46,923 nucleotides of DNA from an uncultured Bacteroidales bacterium (GCA_947573135.1 CANPDU010000026.1:1-46923), one strand, 5' to 3'; shown: positions 26,536 through 34,978, counted from the stretch's first letter. Numbers and translations: made by a program. The notes: a model not told the origin generated them from the letters alone.

Positions 26536-28868
26536 TATTTTGTCTTTTTACGGGTAGAGGCAGCGCGCGTTTTCTTAGGCTTTACTTCCTGAGAGTTGAC
26601 AATCTCCATAGCTTCGTCATAGTTTAGTGCCGAGGGGTCAGTCACTGTGCGGGGGATCTTGAAGTTATCCTTTTTGTAGGATATGTACACTCCATAGCGA
26701 CCGTTGAGGATACGCAATTCGGGATCGTTGTCAAACAGTTTTACAACCTTTTTCTCTTCGGCTTCGCGTTTGGCGACTATCAGTTCGATTGCTTCTTCGA
26801 GCGAGAGTGCTGCCGGTTCAATGTCTTTTGGAATAGAGACGAATTTTCCCTGATGGCGGACGTAGGGACCGAAACGTCCGATGGCTACGACTACGTCAGA
26901 TCCTTCGAATTCGCCTATTGACCGCGGAAAATCGAAGAGACCGAGGGCTTCGTCGAGTGTGATTGTCGACACAGACTGGCCTTTGAGCAATGATGCGAAG
27001 CGCGGTTTATTGTCTCCGTCTCCTGTACCGATCTGTACGAGAGGTCCGAAGCGGCCTATCTTGACACTGACCTGTTCGCCTGTCTTGGGATCGGTGCCGA
27101 GCACACGCTCGCCGACCTTGTGTTCCAGTTTCATTGTCATGGCCTTGTCGACTTCGGGATGGAACATCTTATAGAAGTCGTCCATTTCAGCCGACCACGG
27201 CAGTTTTCCCTCTGCGATGTCGTCAAATTTCTCTTCGACGCGGGCAGTGAAGTTATAATCGAGAATATCGGGGAAATATTCGGTCAGAAAGGCGTTGACC
27301 ACAGTGCCGATATCGGTCGGGATCAGTTTGCCTTTTTCAGATCCGACGGTCTCGGTCTTTTTACGGTCGCTGATTTTGCCGTTTTTGAGAGTCAGAGTGT
27401 CAAATGTGCGTTTAACTCCTTCTTTTTCACCTTTTTCGACATATTCTCGCTGCTGTATGGTCGAAATTGTCGGTGCGTAGGTTGACGGGCGACCGATGCC
27501 GAGTTCTTCCATCTTCTTGACAAGTGATGCCTCGGTATAGCGGGGCGGCTGCTGGGTGAAGCGCTCGGTTGCGGTCATCTCTACCGGCGTCAGAAGCTGT
27601 CCCATCGAAACTTTGGGCAGCGTGAGCAGACCTTCTTCGGCTTCCTCATCGTCACGGCTCTCTATGTATACACGCAGGAAGCCGTCGAACTGTATTGTTT
27701 CGCCGTTTGACACGAAATGTTCCTCTCTTGACGAGGGCTGAATGTCAATAGTAGTTTTTTCAACGACTGCGTCAGCCATCTGTGAGGCGATGGTGCGCTT
27801 CCATATTAGCGAATACAGCCGCTTTTCCTGAACGTTACCTTCGATGGTGGCATGGCTGATATATGTAGGTCGGATAGCTTCGTGTGCTTCCTGTGCGCCT
27901 TTCGAACTGGTGTGATAGCGGCGCACCTTCAGATATTCCGGTCCGATATTGTTGTTAATCTCGTCTGATATTGAAGCGATGGCTTCATTTGAGAGGTTGA
28001 CAGAGTCTGTACGCATGTATGTGATGTGGCCGGCCTCGTAGAGGCGCTGAGCCACCATCATGGTCTGGGACACTGTAAAGCCGAGTTTGCGCGAGGCTTC
28101 CTGCTGGAGAGTGGATGTTGTAAAAGGGGGAGCCGGACTTTTCTTGAGCGGACGAACGTTGATGTTGCTGACCTTGAAAGTTGAACCTATGCAGTCCTGA
28201 AGAAATGCTTTTGCAGCCTGAAGATCGGGCAGACGCTTGCTGAGTTCAGATTTCAGTAAATGGCCGCCGTCGACTGAGAATGTCACATTGACACGGAAAA
28301 ACGGCTCGCTGACAAAATTTTTGATCTCCTCTTCACGCTCTACGATAAGTCGTACAGCCACAGATTGCACGCGTCCGGCCGACAGCGCCGGCTTGATTTT
28401 CTTCCAGAGCACCGGCGACAGTTCAAAACCGACAATGCGGTCGAGCACTCGCCGAGCCTGTTGGGCGTCAACACGGTTTAGATCAATCGTACGAGGATTG
28501 GCTATTGCGTGGAGTATGGCGTTTTTGGTGATCTCATGAAAAACGATGCGTCGGGTGTTTTCGGGTTTAAGGCCGAGCACTTCATACAGGTGCCATGCGA
28601 TGGCTTCTCCTTCGCGGTCTTCATCGGAAGCGAGCCAGACGGTCTCTGCATCGGCTGCCGCTTTTTTTAGATCAGCCACAAGCTGTTTCTTATCATCAGG
28701 AATTTCATAGACCGGTTTGAAGCCGTTGTCGATGTCGATGCTGAAATTTTTTTTCTTCAGGTCGCGAATATGGCCGTAGCTTGACATGACTTTATAGTCT
28801 TTGCCGAGGAATTTTTCTATAGTTTTTGCTTTTGCGGGAGATTCGACGATGACGAGATTTTTCAGCAT
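26535..28868 (-). CDS. topA: DNA topoisomerase I
   Basis: A 777-residue type IA topoisomerase relaxing negative supercoils. The Toprim domain opens at VIVESPAKAKTIEKFLG and contains ASDEDREGEAIAWHL; the active-site Tyr284 is in GHITYMRTDSVNLS. The C-terminus carries three short Topo_C repeats (KIGRFGPLVQIG, AIGRFGPYVRHQG, LNGRYGVYISYK) and a Lys/Arg-rich tail, and lacks the Cys4 zinc ribbons of the E. coli enzyme, hence the shorter length. A promoter -7 box TACATTTG lies at 28897-28904. The next gene, a pseudouridine synthase, overlaps by one base. Confidence 0.97.
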   Translation of the reverse strand: MLKNLVIVESPAKAKTIEKFLGKDYKVMSSYGHIRDLKKKNFSIDIDNGFKPVYEIPDDKKQLVADLKKAAADAETVWLASDEDREGEAIAWHLYEVLGLKPENTRRIVFHEITKNAILHAIANPRTIDLNRVDAQQARRVLDRIVGFELSPVLWKKIKPALSAGRVQSVAVRLIVEREEEIKNFVSEPFFRVNVTFSVDGGHLLKSELSKRLPDLQAAKAFLQDCIGSTFKVSNINVRPLKKSPAPPFTTSTLQQEASRKLGFTVSQTMMVAQRLYEAGHITYMRTDSVNLSNEAIASISDEINNNIGPEYLKVRRYHTSSKGAQEAHEAIRPTYISHATIEGNVQEKRLYSLIWKRTIASQMADAVVEKTTIDIQPSSREEHFVSNGETIQFDGFLRVYIESRDDEEAEEGLLTLPKVSMGQLLTPVEMTATERFTQQPPRYTEASLVKKMEELGIGRPSTYAPTISTIQQREYVEKGEKEGVKRTFDTLTLKNGKISDRKKTETVGSEKGKLIPTDIGTVVNAFLTEYFPDILDYNFTARVEEKFDDIAEGKLPWSAEMDDFYKMFHPEVDKAMTMKLEHKVGERVLGTDPKTGEQVSVKIGRFGPLVQIGTGDGDNKPRFASLLKGQSVSTITLDEALGLFDFPRSIGEFEGSDVVVAIGRFGPYVRHQGKFVSIPKDIEPAALSLEEAIELIVAKREAEEKKVVKLFDNDPELRILNGRYGVYISYKKDNFKIPRTVTDPSALNYDEAMEIVNSQEVKPKKTRAASTRKKTK

Positions 28869-28896
28869 AGTATTTCCGTTTTTTTATTTCGAGCGA

Positions 28897-28904
28897 CAAA
28901 TGTA
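28897..28904 (-). promoter_or_regulatory. -7 box of the topA-pseudouridine synthase unit
   Basis: Minus-strand TACATTTG matches TAnnTTTG, 28 nt upstream of the topA ATG. Confidence 0.6.
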
Positions 28905-28968
28905 GTCAAAAAAATCCCAACTACACATTATTTATATCTTTTTTATATTTGTGTGCCTCAATGAGCAC

Positions 28969-28996
28969 CGGAGCGCTTCTATTTAGAAACGCTCCG
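28969..28996 (-). repeat. 13-bp inverted repeat overlapping the U32 gene stop codon
   Basis: On the minus strand CGGAGCGTTTCTA is followed after two bases by TAGAAGCGCTCCG; 13 bp pair with one G-U wobble. The hairpin includes the last codons and the TAG stop at 28979-28981. It lacks a following T-run, so it is not a standard terminator; it could protect the mRNA 3' end. Confidence 0.6.
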
Positions 28997-30256
28997 CTCG
29001 GGTAAAAGTTGAGAAGTATCTGTCTTGTCCCATCTGTATAGGCGGTCTCCGGGACGGATCTTGGCCGGAACAGGGATTGAGAAAGCATCGCCTTTGACTG
29101 CACGCGACACAGATTTGAGATCGACGCGGATTTCATCAACAGTTATGATCAGCGCACCGGTCGTTGGTCCGGTTATGACGATTTCATCTCCGACGTTGAG
29201 TTCGCCTGCCTCCATAAAGAATTCGCCGACACCGAGCTTTGAAAAATATTTTACCCCTTTTGCCGCGTAATGTTTGACGCGGGTGGCTGATGAACCGTAT
29301 TTGGAAGACCATTCTCCCAAACGTTGTCCGAGGTAATAGCCGTCCCAGAAATCACGGTTGAAAATTTTGCGCAGACGTTGGTCCCAGTCTTGGATCTTCT
29401 CATCAGAGTAGGTGCCGTCACAAATAGCATCAAGAGCTTCGGAATAACATCTGACAGCAATGTTTACGTATTCCGCTCCGCGGGCTCGCCCCTCGATCTT
29501 AAATACGCTGACGCCGGCATCGACCATCTTGTTGAGAAAATGAATGGTTTTAAGATCTTTCGGCGACATGATATACTTGTTGTCGACTCTGAGCTGATCG
29601 CCGGTCTCAAGATCTGTCACTTCATAACCGCGGCGGCATATCTGAGTGCAGGCACCGCGGTTGGCGCTTGAATTCATCTGGTGAAGACTCAGGTAGCATT
29701 TGCCCGATACGGCCATGCACAATGCACCGTGGCAGAACATTTCAATTTTGACAGGCTTGCCGGAAGGCCCACAGATATTTTCGGTGATTATGGCATCGTG
29801 GATCGCTTTTACTCGGTCAAGGGTGAGTTCACGCGCGAGAACGACAGTATCGGCGAACCGGGCATAGAAGCGTACGGCTTCGATATTGGAGATGTTACAC
29901 TGTGTTGATATGTGAACTTCGACTCCCCGGCTGCGTGCATACGATATTGCAGCAATGTCTGAGGCTATTATGGCTGTTATACCTGCTTCGGCGGCCGCAT
30001 CTATCACGGTTCTCATGTCGGCAAGATCGTCATCATATATTATTATATTGACGGTCAGATATGTTTTTACACCGGCCGCACGACATGTGTCAGCTATTTC
30101 GCGAAGATCGTCGAGCGTGAAGTTGACGCTTGAGCGTGAGCGCATGTTGAGCCCCTGGATGCCGAAGTAGACGGCGTCGGCACCGGCGGCGATGGCAGCG
30201 GCAAGTGATTCGTGGCTCCCCACGGGTGCCATTATTTCAAAGTCTTTACGGATCAT
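28979..30256 (-). CDS. Peptidase U32-family protein, probable tRNA hydroxylation factor (TrhP-like)
   Basis: A 425-residue protein. N-terminal MIRKDFEIMAPVGSHESLAAAI leads into a TIM-barrel-like fold; the conserved cysteine region CHGALCMAVSGKCYLS ... GACTQICRRGYEV matches the E. coli YegQ/TrhP group, which makes 5-hydroxyuridine at tRNA wobble position 34 and is now thought not to be a protease. A C-terminal beta-barrel (GELNVGDEIVITGP) is also present. An upstream in-frame ATG at 30304 exists, but the promoter and conserved N-terminus support 30256. With the -7 box only six bases from the ATG, the mRNA would be nearly leaderless. Confidence 0.88.
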   Translation of the reverse strand: MIRKDFEIMAPVGSHESLAAAIAAGADAVYFGIQGLNMRSRSSVNFTLDDLREIADTCRAAGVKTYLTVNIIIYDDDLADMRTVIDAAAEAGITAIIASDIAAISYARSRGVEVHISTQCNISNIEAVRFYARFADTVVLARELTLDRVKAIHDAIITENICGPSGKPVKIEMFCHGALCMAVSGKCYLSLHQMNSSANRGACTQICRRGYEVTDLETGDQLRVDNKYIMSPKDLKTIHFLNKMVDAGVSVFKIEGRARGAEYVNIAVRCYSEALDAICDGTYSDEKIQDWDQRLRKIFNRDFWDGYYLGQRLGEWSSKYGSSATRVKHYAAKGVKYFSKLGVGEFFMEAGELNVGDEIVITGPTTGALIITVDEIRVDLKSVSRAVKGDAFSIPVPAKIRPGDRLYRWDKTDTSQLLPERSVSK

Positions 30257-30262
30257 GATTCG

Positions 30263-30295
30263 AAAAGATACAAAATCAACGAGGTCGCGACAAAA
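30263..30295 (-). promoter_or_regulatory. Promoter of the U32 family gene
   Basis: Minus-strand TTTTG (30291-30295), exactly 20 nt, TATCTTTT (30263-30270). The -33 element lies inside a 24-bp near-palindrome (30284-30307). Predicted start of transcription is within a few bases of the ATG at 30256. Confidence 0.65.
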
Positions 30296-30307
30296 TTTTG
30301 TCACGAC
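30284..30307. repeat. 24-bp near-perfect palindrome over the -33 element
   Basis: GTCGCGACAAAA / TTTTGTCACGAC: both halves are inverse complements except for one base pair. It lies between the secG stop and the U32 gene, with no T-run typical of a terminator. The position over the promoter suggests an operator; no regulator is identified. Confidence 0.65.
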
Positions 30308-30350
30308 CGTTGAATATTTTCAATAAGTTTCTCTAAGACCGTTTAAAGGA

Positions 30351-30713
30351 TTATTCGGCCGGAGTTTCTTCAGCCGCAGGAGCCTGATCAGCAACGGGAG
30401 CGACAGGAATCTGGGTGTCAAACTGATTTGCGGGAGCCGCGGGAGTTTCGGTCTGGGTTTTTGTGCGGATTTCAGCTCTGTTGCTGACGCCCGGCATCAC
30501 AAAAGCCGAGAGTACGGACAGGAACACGATCAGACCGGCGAGGATCCACGTGATTTTTTCGATGCCGCTATTAGTCGAACGCACACCCATAACCGCGTTG
30601 GCGCCGCTGAACTGTGAAGAAAGACCTCCGCCTTTTGATTTTTGGATCAAAACGATGCCGATCAGCAGGATAGCTACAATAACGGTGAGGACGATAGTAA
30701 TAACGTATGCCAT
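30351..30713 (-). CDS. secG: Preprotein translocase subunit SecG
   Basis: A 120-residue membrane protein of the SecYEG channel. The N-terminal helix (VITIVLTVIVAILLIGIVLIQ) is followed by the family signature KSKGGGLSSQF and a second helix (ITWILAGLIVFLSVLSAFV). The Ala/Pro/Glu-rich C-terminal ~45 residues form a low-complexity tail. It is the last gene of the sigma54 activator - LptE-like - TPR - secG run; 31 nt separate it from the TPR gene. Confidence 0.93.
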   Translation of the reverse strand: MAYVITIVLTVIVAILLIGIVLIQKSKGGGLSSQFSGANAVMGVRSTNSGIEKITWILAGLIVFLSVLSAFVMPGVSNRAEIRTKTQTETPAAPANQFDTQIPVAPVADQAPAAEETPAE

Positions 30714-30744
30714 AAATTTATTGAATAATTTATATGATTTTTTA

Positions 30745-31512
30745 TTAGTCAGATTCTTTTTGCGCTTGCTGAATCTTTATAAGTTTCTGCAAGAAACGCA
30801 ATTGGTCTGCAAAGTAAATACTTTTTTTCGGATAATTCAAACTTAAATTAGATATAATTTCATATGCACGCTCGTAACGGCCTTGTTTTATGAAAATTTT
30901 AGCCAAACTTTCGCTCAAAAGAGAATCGTCTGACGGAGTATGTGCTGTGGCAGCCGATTTTGGCGGTGTCGGATTTTCGGGTCCGGGTTCCGGTTGTCTG
31001 ACAGTCTCATGTTGCACGGCGATTTCAGCAGCCGGAGCATGATCACGGACAAAAGCGTCGATACAAGCATCGAGCGGGTCAGTCGGAGACGTCTGCACCT
31101 TCTCCTCCTTCATAAGGATCTCCGAATAGTCCGGTGTGGGGTTGAATATAAGGCGTTCGAGTAATTGGGTTTCGGAATGGTCAGCAGTGCCGTAGTTCGC
31201 GAAAAATGTGTCAATGGCGCTCTCTGTCGTCTGAGAACCGGCAGCAGGAGCAGGCGGATATAACGATGCAAAATTCTCGCTGCGCTCTGACATGCATTCA
31301 AACAATGCTTTTTTGTCGCCGCTGATGACGGCAAGATGGAACCTGAGCGACTCGGTCTCCGTGTCGGTAAGCGCCGATGTATGCTCTTTAAGAAGCATCA
31401 TTGCCGGTAACGGGAAATAAGGATATCTGTCGGCCAGCGTACGGAGAGTGGTGATATCTGTAGATTCCGGATCAGCTAAAAATTGATTCAGTTCGTGATC
31501 TGTAGTGTCCAT
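30745..31512 (-). CDS. TPR-like protein of the secG-lptE locus
   Basis: A 255-residue soluble protein with no signal peptide. The N-terminal third is helical (LNQFLADPESTDITTLRTLADRYPYF), the middle is Pro/Thr-rich and low complexity, and the C-terminus (about 200-255) has one clear TPR-like hairpin, LAKIFIKQGRYERAYEIISNL followed by LNYPKKSIYFADQLRFLQKL. The same neighbours are, from family knowledge, common in Bacteroidales, but no function is established. It begins 4 nt after the LptE-like gene. Confidence 0.82.
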   Translation of the reverse strand: MDTTDHELNQFLADPESTDITTLRTLADRYPYFPLPAMMLLKEHTSALTDTETESLRFHLAVISGDKKALFECMSERSENFASLYPPAPAAGSQTTESAIDTFFANYGTADHSETQLLERLIFNPTPDYSEILMKEEKVQTSPTDPLDACIDAFVRDHAPAAEIAVQHETVRQPEPGPENPTPPKSAATAHTPSDDSLLSESLAKIFIKQGRYERAYEIISNLSLNYPKKSIYFADQLRFLQKLIKIQQAQKESD

Positions 31513-31516
31513 TGCT

Positions 31517-32047
31517 TTACCAGTTTCCGAGTGTCGCGTTGAAGATCAGTTCTACAAGTTCTTTTGATATCTGTTGACATAGGTCATCCTGTACGTCGTT
31601 GAGCATCAGTGAACTGTCGAAATCACGATAAGCGCTGAATGTTTGATCGATGTTATTGCTCTCCTGTTTGTTGTCGATATATTTGACTCTGACGGATATA
31701 GTCAGTCGGGTCTGCGACGCGTAGGCGTTTTCGGTTACAGCCTGCGGTGACAGACTGTAGCCGGTGATCTCCCCTTCTATCTGCAGATCGGAGGCTCCGT
31801 CGACAACCTGAAGTCTTGTATTTCGGGCTATATAGTCAAGGAGTTCGTTTTCAAATGTCTGCTGAAGGGGCGGATATACGAGAGCTGCCCGGATAGGAAA
31901 TTCAGACACATGGACTGTGCGGTAGACTGTGTAGTCGAGGGCTGATCCGTTGAATTTATAGCTTATGCATCCGGGCATAGCCGAGGTCAGAGTCAGAATC
32001 AGCAGCAAGGTTCGCAATAAGCGGCTGTATTTATTGGTCGAGGCCAT
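31517..32047 (-). CDS. lptE: LptE-like outer-membrane lipoprotein
   Basis: A 176-residue lipoprotein; signal peptide and lipobox AMPGC (Cys27), followed by an LptE-like fold: SYKFNGSALDYTVYRTVHVSEFPIR, a central beta region and LCQQISKELVELIFNATLGNW. LptE plugs the LptD channel and is needed to place lipopolysaccharide in the outer membrane. An in-frame upstream ATG (32167) would run deep into the activator gene and lose the signal peptide, so 32047 is chosen. It overlaps the sigma54 activator gene's end by 17 nt, implying tight coupling. Confidence 0.8.
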   Translation of the reverse strand: MASTNKYSRLLRTLLLILTLTSAMPGCISYKFNGSALDYTVYRTVHVSEFPIRAALVYPPLQQTFENELLDYIARNTRLQVVDGASDLQIEGEITGYSLSPQAVTENAYASQTRLTISVRVKYIDNKQESNNIDQTFSAYRDFDSSLMLNDVQDDLCQQISKELVELIFNATLGNW

Positions 32048-33278
32048 ACTCTTTGATTTTTCTGTAAAGTGTTCGTTCTGATATTCCAAGTTCTTTCGCG
32101 GCGATCTTTCGGCGGCCGTTGTTGCGTTCGAGTGCGGCTTCGATTGCCTGCCGCTCTTTTTCTTCAAGCGAATGCGGCTCTGACGCTACGAGCGAAGGCA
32201 CGGCAGGAGCGTGCGATATGTCGACGAGAGCCGTCGGCATTATGTCGACAGGCTTAGTCTCCCTATCATCTTCGGCGGGAGAGTTAGCCGGCTCTTTCAT
32301 ATCGACAAAAGCTTCGACAAGTTTAGTGTGTTTCTCTTCGAGCCGGTTTTTGAGCTCATCGATCTGGCTCTGGAGTCTGAATATGAGATTGAAGATCATT
32401 TCACGTTCGTTTTCATAGGTCCGCGACCTGGAAGAAGAGAGTGCGGGGGTATAGACCGTAGCATTTGCCGGCAAATACTGTCCGACTTTTTCATGGTCCA
32501 CAGTCTCTCCGCTTTCGAACAGGGCGATCTGTTCGACCACGTTTTTAAGTTGCCGGACATTGCCGGGCCACGAATAATGGCTCAAAGCGTCGCGTCCGGA
32601 CTCTGAAAATGTTATAGGTGCTGTCCGGTATCGTTCGGCGAAATCAGATGCGAATTTTCGGGACAGCAACATAATGTCGTCGCCGCGTTCGCGCAAAGGC
32701 GGTATGTTTATTTGAACAGTCGAGAGCCTATAATAGAGATCCTCACGAAAGCGGCCTTCTGACACAGCCTTTAGAAGATCGACATTAGTGGCGGCAACGA
32801 TGCGGATATTGGTTTTCTGCACCGTCGAAGATCCGACTTTGAGAAATTCACCGGTTTCGAGTACGCGTAGCAGGCGCGCCTGAGTTGTCAGCGGCAGTTC
32901 GGCCACTTCGTCAAGAAAGATAGTGCCTCCGTTGGCTTCTTCGAAGTAGCCCTTGCGTGAGGCCACGGCTCCGGTAAAGGATCCTTTCTCATGGCCGAAA
33001 AGTTCGGAGTCGATAGTGCCCTCGGGTATTGCACCGCAGTTGACGGCGATGTATTTTGAGTGCTTTCGCGGGCTGTAGGAGTGGATAATCTGAGGAAAAA
33101 ACTCTTTGCCTGTGCCACTTTCTCCGATCACAAGCACCGACAGATCGATCGGTGCCACACGTATTGCACGTGCGACGGCAACTTGTAGCAAAGGAGAGTT
33201 GCCGACGATGCCCAGACGCTGCTTGGCCTGACGCACATCGGCAGGAATTTCATTTTTTGAAATCAGTTCTTGCGGCAT
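32031..33278 (-). CDS. Sigma54-dependent transcriptional activator without receiver domain
   Basis: A 415-residue enhancer-binding protein. Only ~22 residues precede the AAA+ domain, which has Walker A GESGTGKE (52-59), the sigma54-contacting loop GSFTGA (99-104), Walker B GGTIFLDEV (117-125) and an arginine-finger region (FREDLYYRLS). A ~100-residue linker with coiled-coil character (IFRLQSQIDELKNRLEEKH) leads to a Fis-type HTH at about 373-415 (RKIAAKELGISERTLYRKIKE). Lacking a receiver or GAF input domain, it may be constitutively active or controlled by another protein. Its end overlaps the LptE-like gene. Confidence 0.92.
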   Translation of the reverse strand: MPQELISKNEIPADVRQAKQRLGIVGNSPLLQVAVARAIRVAPIDLSVLVIGESGTGKEFFPQIIHSYSPRKHSKYIAVNCGAIPEGTIDSELFGHEKGSFTGAVASRKGYFEEANGGTIFLDEVAELPLTTQARLLRVLETGEFLKVGSSTVQKTNIRIVAATNVDLLKAVSEGRFREDLYYRLSTVQINIPPLRERGDDIMLLSRKFASDFAERYRTAPITFSESGRDALSHYSWPGNVRQLKNVVEQIALFESGETVDHEKVGQYLPANATVYTPALSSSRSRTYENEREMIFNLIFRLQSQIDELKNRLEEKHTKLVEAFVDMKEPANSPAEDDRETKPVDIMPTALVDISHAPAVPSLVASEPHSLEEKERQAIEAALERNNGRRKIAAKELGISERTLYRKIKEYGLDQ

Positions 33279-33296
33279 AATAAGAAGTTATTAGTG

Positions 33297-33304
33297 CAAA
33301 GATA
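33297..33304 (-). promoter_or_regulatory. -7 box of the sigma54 activator-lptE-secG operon
   Basis: Minus-strand TATCTTTG matches TAnnTTTG and ends 18 nt before the ATG at 33278. No -33 match was found. Confidence 0.55.
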
Positions 33305-33392
33305 GCATTTCTCAGCGAGCCGACCGGCCTCAATTATGATTTTTTTGGTATTGCTGATGAGTTTCGTGTTGTCAGATATTATGAAAATGTCA

Positions 33393-34541
33393 TCAATGAC
33401 CGAATTCTCTTAGCAATCTTATGATTTGTCTTACGGTATTTTCTATATTGCGGCATGTTGTATCCGGGTCAAGTGCATCTGAAATTTCGACCGGTGAGGA
33501 GAGGATAGAAAATATTGCCGCAAAACCGGCGTTATTCAGACTATCGGAAAACTCGACAGATCCTCCCAGAGCTACGACAGGTATGCCGTGGCGGCGACCG
33601 GCTGACAATACGCCGAATGGCGTTTTCCCCCTCATTGTCTGGCTGTCGATGCGTCCTTCTCCGGTAATTATCAGATCTGCGCCCTCAATGCGTCGGTCAA
33701 ACCCCACAGCATCAAGAACCATATCGATACCTGGCCGCAGCCGAGCTCCGAGTGCAGCTGCCAACGCGCCTCCGACGCCTCCGGCCGCGCCTGCCCCCGG
33801 CATAACGGATACGTCGACGCCTGTAGCCTCAGCTAAGGCTTTTGCATAAATCTGCATTCCGGCCTCAAGAATTTCTATCGTCGCATCGTCGGCTCCTTTC
33901 TGACGGCCGAATACGCGGCTTGCACCACACGAACCGCAGAAAGGGTTGTCCACGTCGCAGGCTACGGTTATATCAGCCCCTAATATCAGAGGATCAAGAC
34001 CCGACAGACTGATTGATGATACAGCTGCAAGATCTCTGCCGCAACCCTTTCCGCTGATTATATTGCCGTTAATGTCGAAGAATTCCGCGCCGAGGGCGCT
34101 GAGCATGCCCATGCCTCCGTCGTTGGTCGCGCTTCCTCCGATTCCGAGAAGTATTTTCCGGCAGCCTTTGTGTAACGCATCGCGGATCATCTCGCCTGTG
34201 CCGTAGCTTGTCGTCGACAACGGATCGCGCTCGTTCTCGCCGAGCAAAGTAAGTCCGCTTGCCTGAGCCATTTCCATTATTGCGGCACTACCGTCTGCTG
34301 AAATGCCATATATGGCTTTCACAGGCCGCATTAACGGATCGCAGACCGAGACGTTTTGTAACTGTCCGTGCCATGCCTCGGCAAGAGCCTCGACAGTGCC
34401 TTCGCCGCCATCACCAAGCGGGATGCATATTACTTCACAACCCGGCGATTCCTTGAGGATGGCATTACGGCACACATCGGCAAAACGGGTCGAACTGACC
34501 GAACCTTTGTATGAATCTGATGCAATGACGATTTTTTTCAT
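33393..34541 (-). CDS. Glycerate kinase (GarK/GlxK family)
   Basis: A 382-residue kinase phosphorylating glycerate with ATP. Family landmarks: N-terminal MKKIVIASDSYKGSVSS, the IPLGDGGEGTVEAL motif, IGGSATNDGGMGMLSALG, GAGAAGGVGGALAA and LIITGEGRIDSQTMRGKTP. Whether the product is 2- or 3-phosphoglycerate is not deducible. A 60-codon in-frame extension exists upstream but has no family similarity and runs across the promoter, so the start is 34541. It is separated from the sigma54 activator by 114 nt and has its own -7 box. Confidence 0.94.
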   Translation of the reverse strand: MKKIVIASDSYKGSVSSTRFADVCRNAILKESPGCEVICIPLGDGGEGTVEALAEAWHGQLQNVSVCDPLMRPVKAIYGISADGSAAIMEMAQASGLTLLGENERDPLSTTSYGTGEMIRDALHKGCRKILLGIGGSATNDGGMGMLSALGAEFFDINGNIISGKGCGRDLAAVSSISLSGLDPLILGADITVACDVDNPFCGSCGASRVFGRQKGADDATIEILEAGMQIYAKALAEATGVDVSVMPGAGAAGGVGGALAAALGARLRPGIDMVLDAVGFDRRIEGADLIITGEGRIDSQTMRGKTPFGVLSAGRRHGIPVVALGGSVEFSDSLNNAGFAAIFSILSSPVEISDALDPDTTCRNIENTVRQIIRLLREFGH

Positions 34542-34563
34542 GTAAAAACTGTTTTTGGCGATG

Positions 34564-34571
34564 CAAAAATA
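34564..34571 (-). promoter_or_regulatory. -7 box of the glycerate kinase gene
   Basis: Minus-strand TATTTTTG, 22 nt upstream of the ATG. A small palindrome ATCACAGTGAT (34588-34598) falls near the expected -33 position and could be an operator. Confidence 0.55.
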
Positions 34572-34663
34572 GACAAAAACTTTGTTATCACAGTGATTAT
34601 TATGTGCGTGATGCCCCCGGAATTGGATTTTCGGCTGAAAAGATATAATTTTGTGGAAAATAA

Positions 34664-34961
34664 GAGCTTGTTTAAAAATAAATGTTGCCGGCAGGGTTGC
34701 ATAGCTTGAGGAGCAGGGCAAAAAGCGCCCAAGATATGCAAAGCAAAGGTAATTTTAAATTAATCAAAACTCTTCCGTAAAGATTTTAAAAGAAATGAAA
34801 AGATGTAAGTATTATAAAAAGAATAGCAGCCGACGGTCATTCGCCGGCATATTTCCGTCTGTTCTTCGGTCGTTATGGAACCCCATAACTCCCTCATCGC
34901 ATCCAAAAATCTGCACGGCGTCTGACCGCCCTGCCAATAACAATTATTTTTAAACAAGCTC
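34664..34961. mobile_element. MITE-like element with 33-bp terminal inverted repeats
   Basis: The 298 bp element begins GAGCTTGTTTAAAAAT (34664) and ends with its inverse complement (34946-34961). Extended over 33 bp the two ends (34664-34696 and 34929-34961) agree at 29 positions, including a second conserved block GGCAGGG. The copy is flanked on both sides by TAA (34661-34663 and 34962-34964), as expected for a 3-bp target duplication. No transposase is encoded; an internal GTTATGG/CCATAAC hairpin is present. GAG-starting ends and TNA targets recall IS5-group transposons (from memory), so it may be mobilised by such a transposase elsewhere in the genome. Confidence 0.75.
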
Positions 34962-34978
34962 TAACTAGTGTCGGATTT

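Noticed and set aside
34542-34721. 60-codon upstream extension of the glycerate kinase ORF
   Set aside because: The extension crosses the promoter box at 34564 and part of the MITE and has no family similarity; the conserved N-terminus begins at 34541.
34760-34957. A 65-residue minus-strand ORF inside the MITE, starting with TTG in the right end
   Set aside because: It relies on a non-ATG start within the terminal repeat and shows no transposase motifs. It could be a transposase remnant, but that is not supportable.
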